This document shows positions 26,769-33,748 of a stretch of 33,917 bases of DNA, piece after piece. Position 1 is the first letter of the stretch, and the number at the start of each line of letters is the position of its first letter. The stretch comes from Stenotrophomonas maltophilia (GTDB lineage: Bacteria; Pseudomonadota; Gammaproteobacteria; Xanthomonadales; Xanthomonadaceae), in NCBI RefSeq assembly GCF_003970865.1, contig NZ_RXLZ01000054.1, forward strand, positions 1 to 33,917. Direction: 5' to 3'. Made by a program: the position numbers and the translations under genes. The notes under the pieces are model-generated. The model did not search any database. It saw nothing but the letters and a program-made list of their open reading frames with translations, and was not told the DNA's origin.

Positions 26769-26826
26769 GTAAAGTCGAGCTTGCTCGACTGGGGGTAGAA
26801 CAACAGTCGAGCAAGCTCGACTCTAC
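26769..26826. repeat. Inverted pair of SMAG-like repeats
   Basis: Two copies with GTCGAGC / GCTCGAC arms face each other (26769-26789 and 26806-26826). As a pair they form a 22 bp stem with one mismatch across a 14-base spacer. The left head is GTAA rather than GTAG. It sits between the terminator at 26733 and the SDR stop. Confidence 0.8.
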
Positions 26827-26835
26827 AAACGGCCA

Positions 26836-27588
26836 TCAGCCCTCGCGGGCGACCTGGAAACCAGCGAACGACTGGCTGACCGGCATCAGTTCCAGGCGAT
26901 TGATGTTCAGGTGCGGCGGCAGGCTGGCCACCCAGAAGATCTGTTCGGCGATGTCTTCGGCGGTCATCGGGTTGGCGCCGGTATAGAGCTTGTCCGACGC
27001 AGCCTGGTCGCCATGGGTACGCACCACGGTGAACTCGGTTTCGGCCATGCCCGGCTCGATCGTGGTCACGCGCACGCCGGTGCCGTGCAGGTCCGAACGC
27101 AGACCCAGCGAGAACTGGCTGACGAAAGCCTTGGTGCCACCGTAGGCGTTGCCACCCGGGTACGGGTAGACGCCGGCCACCGACGAAATATTGATGATCG
27201 CGCCCTTGCGCTCCACCAGCTGCGGCAGCAGGCGGTGGGTCAGGGTCACCAGCGCGGTGATGTTGGTGTCGATCATCGTGGTCCAGTCCGACAACTTGGC
27301 GCTCTGTGCCGGCGCGGTGCCCTGCGCCAGGCCGGCGTTGTTGACCAGCAGATCGATCTCGCCGAAGGCCGGCGGCAGTGCCAGCAACGCCGCTTCCATC
27401 GCAACCGGATCGCGGATGTCGAAGGCGGCGGCATGCACCACGTCCTTGCCGTAGCGCGCGACCAGCGGCTGCAGGCGTTCAGCGCGGCGGCCGGTGGCGA
27501 TCACCTTCCAGCCCGCCTGGGCGAAGCGGTGGACGGCGGCGGCGCCGAAGCCGGACGTGGCGCCGGTAATCAGGACAGTGCGGGTCAT
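26836..27588 (-). CDS. Short-chain dehydrogenase/reductase (YdfG-like)
   Basis: NAD(P)-dependent oxidoreductase of 250 aa, cytosolic. The Rossmann signature is TGATSGFG (8-15), followed by NNAG (83-86) and the catalytic Ser136, Tyr149 and Lys153 (SSVAGVYPYPGGNAYGGTK). The C-terminal PGMAETEF and HLNINRLELMPVSQ match the YdfG branch, which oxidises serine, allothreonine and 3-hydroxy acids with NADP. ATG at 27588 is chosen because the fold begins there, with TGGAG 7 bases upstream. It is divergent from yehS. Substrate cannot be assigned from sequence. Confidence 0.9.
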   Translation of the reverse strand: MTRTVLITGATSGFGAAAVHRFAQAGWKVIATGRRAERLQPLVARYGKDVVHAAAFDIRDPVAMEAALLALPPAFGEIDLLVNNAGLAQGTAPAQSAKLSDWTTMIDTNITALVTLTHRLLPQLVERKGAIINISSVAGVYPYPGGNAYGGTKAFVSQFSLGLRSDLHGTGVRVTTIEPGMAETEFTVVRTHGDQAASDKLYTGANPMTAEDIAEQIFWVASLPPHLNINRLELMPVSQSFAGFQVAREG

Positions 27589-27691
27589 CAGGCAACTCCA
27601 GGGGGAAAACCAGACCCCCATTCTGGCACCGTCGGCCGGGGGTTGCGTTGCCTGATCGGCCAGGTCCGGCCCCGCCTGCCGGGGTGACCGG

Positions 27692-27697
27692 TACAAT
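27692..27697 (+). promoter_or_regulatory. -10 element of yehS, probably giving a leaderless mRNA
   Basis: TACAAT ends 6 bases before the yehS ATG. Transcription starting 6-8 bases downstream would fall on the A of the ATG. No Shine-Dalgarno lies in between and no clear -35 is visible. Confidence 0.5.
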
Positions 27698-27703
27698 TGG
27701 GCC

Positions 27704-28171
27704 ATGATCAACAACGATGTCCTGCGCAGCGTGCGCTACTCCCTGGACCTGGGCGACCACCACGTGGTCACCCTGTGCCAGATGGCCGACCCGGCCTTCG
27801 CCGTGGATCCCGAGCAGGTGAAGGCCTGGCTGCGCCGCGAGGACGAAGCCGGTTTCGAAGCGATGAGCGACAGCGCGCTGGCGCACTTCCTCGACGGCCT
27901 GATCGTGCACCTGCGCGGTCGCGACGAGAGCCAGCCGCAGCGCGCGGTGGAAACCCACATCGACAACAACCTGGTGCTGAAGAAGCTGCGCGTGGCGTTC
28001 CAGCTGCGCGACGTCGATCTGATGGAGATCTTCGCCAGCGCCGGTTTCAACGTCTCCAAGTCGGAAGTCGGCGCGCTGTTCCGCCAGCCCGGCCACACCA
28101 ACTACCGGCGTTGCCTGGACCAGATGCTGCGCAACTTCCTCAAGGGCCTGAGCCTGCGCCTGCGCGGCTGA
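27704..28171 (+). CDS. yehS: YehS-family protein (DUF1456), two tandem repeats
   Basis: A 155 aa protein built of two similar units of about 70 residues, residues 3-72 and 87-155. Both start NNxVLxxxRxxxxL and end with a L-x-x-FL-x-GL-x-x-x-LRG segment, the DUF1456 pattern. The biochemical function of this family is unknown to me. The start lacks a ribosome site, and a -10 hexamer lies immediately upstream, so the mRNA may be leaderless. The 3' end overlaps the convergent LysR gene by 32 bases. Confidence 0.9.
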   Translation: MINNDVLRSVRYSLDLGDHHVVTLCQMADPAFAVDPEQVKAWLRREDEAGFEAMSDSALAHFLDGLIVHLRGRDESQPQRAVETHIDNNLVLKKLRVAFQLRDVDLMEIFASAGFNVSKSEVGALFRQPGHTNYRRCLDQMLRNFLKGLSLRLRG

Positions 28172-29027
28172 GCACGGCCTCGACGAACGCCCGCGCCGCA
28201 GGTGTCGGCAGCCGCTGCCAGACCAGGTGCACGCGGCGGGTCGGGGTTGGCTGCAGCGGAATCTGCACCACCCCCTGGAAGCCTTCGGCGATCAACGCTG
28301 GCACGATGCCAACCGCCAGCCCATGGCGGACGAAGCGCTCGATCAGTTCCATCAGATTGACCTCGAAGCGCACCGTATGCGGCAGGCCAGCGGCGGCGAA
28401 GGCATCGTCGGTCTGCCGCCGCGCACCGGTGCCGCGTGGGAAGTCGACCAGCGCCTCGTCCTGCAGTTCGATCAATGGCAGCCGCTTGCGCCGGGCCAAG
28501 CGGTGCGACGGCGCCAGCACCGCCACCAGGTCTTCTTCCTGCAGCATCTGGTGGCAGACCCCGTCCAGGCCGGCCGAGGGTGACAACCCGACCAGCGCCA
28601 CATCCAGGTCACGCGACTGCACCTGCGCGATCAGGTCCTCGCTCTTGTCCACCCGCAGCTGGAACTCCACCTGCGGATGCGCCTGCTGAAAAGCAGCCAG
28701 CATCGCCACCACATCGATATCGGTCAGCGAGGAGATCTGCCCGATCGCCAGCAGACCACGCACCTCACCACTGACCGCGGCCACGTCGGCGCGCAGGTGG
28801 CGCAGGCTGACCAGCACCTGGCGAGCGTGCACCAGCAGCGCTTCACCCGCTGCCGTCGCCCGCACCTGACGCGGCAGGCGCTCGAACAGGGGCGTGCCCA
28901 GTTCCTGCTCCAGGTAGGCAATCTGGTGGCTCAACGCGGACTGCACCACATGGCAGCGTTCGGCGGCGCGGGTGAAATTGCCCTCTTCGGCCAGGGCGAC
29001 GGCAAATTCGAGCTGTTTGAGATTCAT
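28140..29027 (-). CDS. LysR-family transcriptional regulator
   Basis: DNA-binding regulator of 295 aa. The N-terminal winged helix (residues 1-60, MNLKQLEFAVALAEEGNFTR, SQ-type helix in VVQSALSHQI) is typical. The effector-binding domain (about 90-290) follows, with VGLSPSAGLDGV and GIVPALIAEG. It is divergent from an MFS transporter across 98 bp (to the GTG at 29126), the usual layout for a LysR regulator and its target. Possible binding palindromes lie at 29034-29048 and 29059-29079. Effector unknown. Confidence 0.94.
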   Translation of the reverse strand: MNLKQLEFAVALAEEGNFTRAAERCHVVQSALSHQIAYLEQELGTPLFERLPRQVRATAAGEALLVHARQVLVSLRHLRADVAAVSGEVRGLLAIGQISSLTDIDVVAMLAAFQQAHPQVEFQLRVDKSEDLIAQVQSRDLDVALVGLSPSAGLDGVCHQMLQEEDLVAVLAPSHRLARRKRLPLIELQDEALVDFPRGTGARRQTDDAFAAAGLPHTVRFEVNLMELIERFVRHGLAVGIVPALIAEGFQGVVQIPLQPTPTRRVHLVWQRLPTPAARAFVEAVLSRAGAGSGP

Positions 29028-29033
29028 CCAATT

Positions 29034-29048
29034 ATCTCGTTTCCAGAT
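29034..29048. promoter_or_regulatory. LysR-type operator candidate
   Basis: ATCTCGTTTCCAGAT is a palindrome with ATCT/AGAT ends and the T-N11-A spacing of LysR boxes. It lies 7 bases upstream of the lysR start and about 80 bases from the MFS start. A second dyad, ATGAT-N11-ATCAT, lies at 29059-29079. Confidence 0.5.
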
Positions 29049-29125
29049 GGCATGGATGATGATGATTCATTTCCATCATGGCCGCAGCAGGCGGACACTG
29101 TGCATCCCGCTTTGTGGAATACCGC

Positions 29126-30319
29126 GTGAGTCCGTCCCTCCCCCCTCTGCACCGCTGGCAGGTGCTGCTGATGTCGGTGGCTACCGGCGTGGCCGTGGCC
29201 AGCAACTACTATGCGCAGCCACTGCTGCACACCATTGCCGATGCCTTCGGTGTGCCATTCGGCCAGGTCGGCATGGTGGTCACCGCCGCACAGCTGAGCT
29301 ATGCCGCCGGACTGATCCTGCTGGTGCCGCTGGGTGACCTGTTCGAACGCCGCCGCCTGATCGTGGTAATGAGCCTGCTGTCGGCGGGCGGGCTGGTGAT
29401 CAGCGCCTGTGCACCGTCGCTGACCTGGTTGCTGGTCGGCACGGCGATCACCGGCCTGTTCTCGGTGGTGGCACAGGTGCTGGTGCCGTTCGCCGCTACG
29501 CTGGCCGCGCCGGAACATCGCGGTCGCGTGGTCGGCACGTTGATGAGTGGCCTGCTGCTGGGCATCCTGCTGGCGCGCACCGTGGCCGGACTGCTTTCCA
29601 GCCTGGGCGACTGGCGCCTGGTGTATGCGATCGCCGCCGGCACCCTGGTGCTGACCGCGCTGGCGCTGCAGCGCGGCCTGCCGCGATTCCACCACAGCGC
29701 CGGCCTTGGCTACTTCGCATTGCTGCGCTCGATCGGCGAGCTGTTCGTGCAGGAGCCGGTGCTGCGCCAGCGCACCCTGCTGGGCGCCTGCAGCTTCGCC
29801 ATGTTCGCGATCTTCTGGACGCCACTGGCTTTCCTGCTGGCACAACCGCCCTACGCCTACAGCGATGCCACCATCGGCCTGTTCGGACTGGTGGGCGCGG
29901 CCGGTACGCTGGCGGCCGGCCTGGCCGGCCGCATGTCCGATCGCGGCCAGACCGGACGTGCTACCGCCATCGCACTGATGCTGTTGCTGCTCTCGTGGCT
30001 GCCGTTGGGGCTGTCGGCACACTCGCTGCTGGCGCTGCTGGTCGGCGTGGTGGTGCTGGACCTGGCCGCGCAGCTGCTGCACGTCAGTAACCAGAACCTG
30101 ATCTACGCACTGCAACCGGCGGCGCGCAACCGCCTCAATGCTGGCTACATGACCGGTTACTTCATCGGCGGTTCGCTGGGTTCGCTGCTGTCGGCGCAGG
30201 TCTACCAGCGCTTCGGCTGGACCGGCGTCTGCGTGGCCGGTGCTGCGGTGGCCGTGCTGGCCCTGCTGCTGTGGCTGCCCGGCGCGCTGCGCGCGCGCCA
30301 GGCGTCGCTGGCCGACTAG
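29126..30319 (+). CDS. MFS transporter (probable efflux, YnfM-like)
   Basis: Inner-membrane permease of about 397 aa with 12 hydrophobic segments. The loop between helices 2 and 3 (GDLFERRRLI) is the MFS signature. A central cytoplasmic loop (about 195-215) splits the halves, and the C-terminal half includes NAGYMTGYFIGGSLGS. The start is uncertain: GTG at 29126 fits the family N-terminus (SPSLPPLHRWQ), while an ATG at 29078 is in frame but overlaps the operator region. It probably exports a small molecule sensed by the divergent LysR protein. Its stop codon shares bases with the convergent porin gene. Substrate unknown. Confidence 0.88.
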   Translation: MSPSLPPLHRWQVLLMSVATGVAVASNYYAQPLLHTIADAFGVPFGQVGMVVTAAQLSYAAGLILLVPLGDLFERRRLIVVMSLLSAGGLVISACAPSLTWLLVGTAITGLFSVVAQVLVPFAATLAAPEHRGRVVGTLMSGLLLGILLARTVAGLLSSLGDWRLVYAIAAGTLVLTALALQRGLPRFHHSAGLGYFALLRSIGELFVQEPVLRQRTLLGACSFAMFAIFWTPLAFLLAQPPYAYSDATIGLFGLVGAAGTLAAGLAGRMSDRGQTGRATAIALMLLLLSWLPLGLSAHSLLALLVGVVVLDLAAQLLHVSNQNLIYALQPAARNRLNAGYMTGYFIGGSLGSLLSAQVYQRFGWTGVCVAGAAVAVLALLLWLPGALRARQASLAD

Positions 30320-31014
30320 AAGCTGCCTTGCAGCGCCAGCTCCCACCGCCCACCGGCATTGCCCGGGAACAGGCGCTTGGCCGCACTGTCGGTGTCATGC
30401 ACGGTGGCGCGCAGTTCCCATGCCGGGGTCAGCGAGGCGATGGCACTGAGCTGGCCATGCAGGTAATCCGGACCCTGCGCGGTGGCCAGCCAGTACTGGC
30501 CCACCGCCGCTTCCAGGCGGAAGCGTTCATGCAGCGGCACACGCACGCCCAGCTGGGCATAGGTGCCGCGATGGCCGCCGGCCAGTGCATCGCTGGAATG
30601 CGCGACCTGCAACCAGGCGCGCTGCTTCCAGGTCACGGTGGTATTGAGCTCGGTCCAGTCCAGCGCGCGGCCGGTGCCCGGGTACACGTAGCGGGTCAGG
30701 TTGGCATCCAGGGTCCAGTCCGGCGCCAGTGCGCCGGACCAGCCTGCCACCAGGTCGAACTCGCTGCGCGCGCCATTGTCCGGCTTGAACGAAACGTTGG
30801 ACCCCCACACGCTGGCGTACCAGCCCGATGGGATCGAGACCTTCGCGCCCGCCTGCACCGCTGGGTCGCCGTCGCTCTGCGAGCTGCCGCGCCACACGTA
30901 ATCGCTGGTCAATGCGGCACTGCCACTGACCTGCACCTGTGCCTGGGCGGTGCCGATACCGAGCAGCCCTGCCAGGGCGGCCACCACCGCCGCCATCATT
31001 CCCTTGCTGTTCAC
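30316..31014 (-). CDS. TorF-family putative porin (outer-membrane beta-barrel)
   Basis: A 232 aa exported protein. The signal peptide is about residues 1-25, ending GTAQAQ. Mature sequence VQVSGSAALTSDYVWRGSSQSDGDPAVQAG is the hallmark start of the TIGR02001/TorF family (N-terminal TSDY-RG strand). Alternating hydrophobic/polar segments and a terminal WELALQGSF ending in Phe fit an outer-membrane barrel. I chose the GTG at 31014 with GAGGAA 9-10 bases upstream; ATGs at residues 6 and 7 are less favourable. The solute carried is unknown. Its stop overlaps the MFS stop by 3 bases on the opposite strand. Confidence 0.85.
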   Translation of the reverse strand: MNSKGMMAAVVAALAGLLGIGTAQAQVQVSGSAALTSDYVWRGSSQSDGDPAVQAGAKVSIPSGWYASVWGSNVSFKPDNGARSEFDLVAGWSGALAPDWTLDANLTRYVYPGTGRALDWTELNTTVTWKQRAWLQVAHSSDALAGGHRGTYAQLGVRVPLHERFRLEAAVGQYWLATAQGPDYLHGQLSAIASLTPAWELRATVHDTDSAAKRLFPGNAGGRWELALQGSF

Positions 31015-31192
31015 TGCACTGTGTTCCTCGTCGAAGGCGGTCACGCCGCCGGGAACGCAGTGTCGAGGCGGTGGCCGTAACGGATCGAGGGTGCTGCCGG
31101 GCCCGTGGCGCAAATTCGGCGTAAATCCCGTGGACTGCGGCCACATGCCGGCCGCGCGGTATCATGGCGCCCTGTTTCCAGGAACCAACCGC

Positions 31193-31582
31193 GTGGACGC
31201 CATCCTGACCCCGGTATCGATCGGCGAGCTGATCGACAAGATCACCATTCTCGAGATCAAGGCCGAGCGCATCGACGATGCGGCCAAGCTGAGCAACGTG
31301 CGCACCGAGCTGGACGGCCTGCTGCCGTTGCTGCAGCAGCAGCTGCAGGCTCAGCCGGCGCTGGCCGTGCTGAAGCAGCAGCTGAAGGCGATCAACGAGC
31401 GCATGTGGGACATCCAGGACCAGCTGCGCGACAAGGAAGCGGCCCAGGTGTTCGACGATGCCTTCATCCAGCTGGCACGCGGTGTCTATGGCACCAATGG
31501 CGAGCGCGTGCAGGTGAAGAACGAGATCAACCGCGTGGCCGGTTCGGCCCTGGTGGAAGAAAAGCAGTACCAGGGCGAGTAA
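31193..31582 (+). CDS. DUF6165 family protein
   Basis: A 129 aa cytosolic helical protein beginning DAILTPVSIGELIDKITILE. The helix-rich body (KLSNVRTELDGLLPLL, INERMWDIQDQLRDKE) and the end VYGTNGERVQVKNEINR match the DUF6165 pattern, a family of unknown function seen near polysaccharide genes in other bacteria. The start is GTG at 31193 with AGGAA 9 bases upstream. A TATCAT hexamer at 31160-31165 is a plausible -10. It is divergent from the porin and ends 7 bases before the convergent response-regulator gene. Confidence 0.85.
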   Translation: MDAILTPVSIGELIDKITILEIKAERIDDAAKLSNVRTELDGLLPLLQQQLQAQPALAVLKQQLKAINERMWDIQDQLRDKEAAQVFDDAFIQLARGVYGTNGERVQVKNEINRVAGSALVEEKQYQGE

Positions 31583-31589
31583 CGCCGCC

Positions 31590-32261
31590 TCAATCAGCGT
31601 CGATCAGATGGCGGAAGCGGAACAGCTCGCCATCGTTGCGGATGCCCAGCTTGCGGTAAGCCGCTCGCTTCTGCGTGCTGATGGTGCTGGCTGCACGCCC
31701 ACTGCGGCGTGCCATCTCGCCGGTGCTGCAGCCACGCAGCACCCACTGCAGGACGGTGCGCTCGCGCGTGCTCAACCGTGGTGAACGCATGGACTGCTGG
31801 CGCTGCCGGCGGGACAGGTTCAACTGTGCACGCAGCTCCGGCGGCACGAAGCGCCCGCCTCGGGCAACCACGCTCACTGCCCGCAGCAGCATCTGCGGCG
31901 CGCAGGCCTTGGACAGGAATCCGCGCGCACCGGCCTGCAGGGTCAAGGACACGACACCCGCGTTGCAGTGTGCGGACAGCACCAGGATCGGCACTGCCGG
32001 CCAATGTTGTGATACGTGCCGCAGCAGTTCCAGGCCTTCCCCGATGTCACCGATCGGCAAGGCGTCAACCAGCAGCAGATCGATCGCGGCGGCCTGCTGC
32101 TGCAGGCGCTGCAGCAGATCACCGCTGCGGCCGTAGCTTCCATCGACCTGCAGGCCCGTCTGCCGGGCCAGCAGTTCCTGCACGCCATGCCGCAACAGCG
32201 GATGCGGATCCAGCAGCAACAAGCGGCAGGGAGAATCGCGGGGCGACGGAAACGTGGGCAT
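31590..32261 (-). CDS. RcsB-like response regulator with atypical acidic pocket
   Basis: A 223 aa NarL/LuxR-family regulator. The receiver domain has DPHP where the family has DDHP, so one acidic residue of the Mg2+ pocket is replaced by Pro19. Phospho-acceptor Asp66, Ser96 and Lys118 are present. The helix-turn-helix (about 150-205) reads LSTRERTVLQW and TISTQKRAAYRKLGI, close to RcsB. The ATG at 32261 follows AGGAA. No kinase is nearby. It may work without phosphorylation or with altered phosphorylation. It resembles the regulator at 21439 in the DNA-binding domain. Confidence 0.88.
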   Translation of the reverse strand: MPTFPSPRDSPCRLLLLDPHPLLRHGVQELLARQTGLQVDGSYGRSGDLLQRLQQQAAAIDLLLVDALPIGDIGEGLELLRHVSQHWPAVPILVLSAHCNAGVVSLTLQAGARGFLSKACAPQMLLRAVSVVARGGRFVPPELRAQLNLSRRQRQQSMRSPRLSTRERTVLQWVLRGCSTGEMARRSGRAASTISTQKRAAYRKLGIRNDGELFRFRHLIDAD

Positions 32262-32387
32262 CGTTGCATTCCTGCAGAACAGGCCACTCACCCTAGGGCG
32301 CAGCCGACGCCTGCGGAATCCAATTCGTTGCAATGCCACCGTTCTGCCGCGACACGGTCAGGTAGCGTTTGCCCAGCCGGAAACGCA

Positions 32388-32413
32388 ACAGGCCCGGCAT
32401 GGGCCGGGCCTGT
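32388..32413. terminator. Hairpin downstream of ax21
   Basis: ACAGGCCCGGC (32388-32398) pairs perfectly with GCCGGGCCTGT (32403-32413) around a 4-base loop. On the minus strand a TGCGTTT tail follows. It lies 38 bp beyond the ax21 stop and likely ends that transcript. A weaker GCGTTT/AAACGC hairpin lies next to it at 32365-32386. Confidence 0.6.
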
Positions 32414-32451
32414 CGAGGCATCTTCAGCGCGCAGGCGCGCCGAGGAAGCAG

Positions 32452-33024
32452 TTACCAGCTGAAGCGCGGGCCGACGGTGTATTCCTTGTCGCCGTCGCGG
32501 TTCATCTTCAGCTCGCCGTTCAGGCCCCAGTTCTGGTTCAGCTTGACCTGACCACCCAGGCGGCCGTACCACTGGCCTTCCGGATTGATGCCGTGCTTCT
32601 TCGAGAAATCTTCGTAGCCGACCATGCCGTAGACTTCGGCGTGGGCACCGAAGGCGGTGCGGATACCGGCTTCAGCGCTGTAGCCGTTGAAGTCCAGGCC
32701 GTGCTTCTGGTCGCGCTTCTGGTAAGCAACGCGGGCAACGAAGTCGGTGGTCGGAGCGATTTCAACGTTGTAGCCGGCGCCGATCTTCCACTGGTCCAGC
32801 TTGATGTTGGTGTGGTCGATTTCCTGACGGCTGTACTCACCGAAAGCGTGGAAGTTCGGCAGGAAGCCGTACGAACCCTTCACGCCCCAGCCGTCGGCCT
32901 TGAACGCGTCGATGTCGGTCTTGGCGTAGTCGGCTTCGGCGTAGTTGTACGACAGGTTCTCAGCAGCCGAGGCGGTGAACGGCAGGGCAGCGGCCAGAGC
33001 CAGAGCAATCAGCGAATTCTTCAT
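32452..33024 (-). CDS. ax21: Ax21 family outer-membrane protein
   Basis: A 190 aa secreted protein. The signal peptide is residues 1-20 (LALAAALPFTASA), and the mature N-terminus is AENLSYNYAEADYAKT, the conserved Ax21 start. The rest alternates polar/hydrophobic strands (GYSAEAGIRT, EVYGMVGYEDF) and ends VGPRFSW, consistent with a small outer-membrane beta-barrel. I recall the family from Xanthomonas and S. maltophilia. Published claims that Ax21 is a quorum signal or the XA21 immune elicitor were retracted or disputed, so only an outer-membrane role should be inferred. ATG at 33024 has AAAGGT upstream and a promoter at 33084-33111. It is probably highly expressed given the strong codon bias and promoter. 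Confidence 0.88.
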   Translation of the reverse strand: MKNSLIALALAAALPFTASAAENLSYNYAEADYAKTDIDAFKADGWGVKGSYGFLPNFHAFGEYSRQEIDHTNIKLDQWKIGAGYNVEIAPTTDFVARVAYQKRDQKHGLDFNGYSAEAGIRTAFGAHAEVYGMVGYEDFSKKHGINPEGQWYGRLGGQVKLNQNWGLNGELKMNRDGDKEYTVGPRFSW

Positions 33025-33083
33025 GGGGGTACACCTTTACTTTCTTATGGTGTGCAGCAGCGCCAGGGCGCCATCGCATCGGG

Positions 33084-33111
33084 AATGTAAATTCTCCGTT
33101 ATTCGCCACAA
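33084..33111 (-). promoter_or_regulatory. Promoter of ax21
   Basis: On the minus strand there is TTGTGG (33106-33111), a 16-base spacer and TACATT (33084-33089). The transcript would carry a leader of about 50 bases before the ATG at 33024. The interval 33112-33307 towards the DUF1428 gene holds no other feature I can support. Confidence 0.55.
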
Positions 33112-33307
33112 CGCTCCCTGAAAACGGCGGTCTTCGCATTGCTGAATTTTTTGGCTTGATTCAGGCTGTCTCTGGCATACGCGCGCGGCGCGCGTGCATT
33201 TCATCGGCTACAACGAACGTGCGCCACTGGATTGTCGATCCACGGCGCCCTGGTTCGTCGGGTACTTGAAGGCCGTGCATGCGGCACGGTCCATCCGGAG
33301 GCAGGCA

Positions 33308-33667
33308 ATGAGCTACATCGATGGTTTCGTCCTGGCGGTGCCCACCGCCAACAAAGAGAAGTTCCTCGCCCATGCACGCACAGGGGATCCCGTTTTCATC
33401 GAGTACGGCGCGCTGCGCGTGGTCGAGTGCTGGGGTGACGACGTACCGCACGGCAAGACCACCGACTTTTTCGGCGCGGTGAAAGCCACGCCGGATGAGA
33501 CGGTGGTGTTTTCCTGGATCGAGTGGCCGGACAAGCCGACCCGCGACGCCGGCATGAAGAAGATGATGGAAGACCCAAGGTTTGATCCGGCGACGAATCC
33601 GATGCCGTTCGACGGCGCGCGGATGATCTACGGCGGCTTCGTGCCGATCTACGAACTGACCCGCTGA
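33308..33667 (+). CDS. DUF1428 family protein (YbaA-like)
   Basis: A 119 aa cytosolic protein with the family pattern MSYIDGFVLAVPTANK at the start, VECWGDDVPHGKTTDF in the middle, FSWIEWPDKPTRDAG, and the FDGARMIYGGFVPI ending. The fold is a ferredoxin-like dimeric alpha-beta barrel; no function is established. GGAGG lies 8 bases before the ATG. It is the last intact gene, and its 3' side runs into the hairpin at 33713 and then adapter. Confidence 0.92.
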   Translation: MSYIDGFVLAVPTANKEKFLAHARTGDPVFIEYGALRVVECWGDDVPHGKTTDFFGAVKATPDETVVFSWIEWPDKPTRDAGMKKMMEDPRFDPATNPMPFDGARMIYGGFVPIYELTR

Positions 33668-33712
33668 ACCGGGCGGACGTGCTCAGCGCGCGTCCGTTTC
33701 ATCGCTGGCGGA

Positions 33713-33748
33713 GGCATGGCCGGCGCCCAGTGCGGCGCCGGCCATGCC
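33713..33748. terminator. Perfect 15 bp hairpin at the end of genomic sequence
   Basis: Left arm 33713-33727 and right arm 33734-33748 pair without mismatch around a 6-base loop. It is placed like a terminator for the DUF1428 gene, but the natural tail is missing because adapter starts at 33749. It could also be a fold-back library artefact. Confidence 0.55.
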
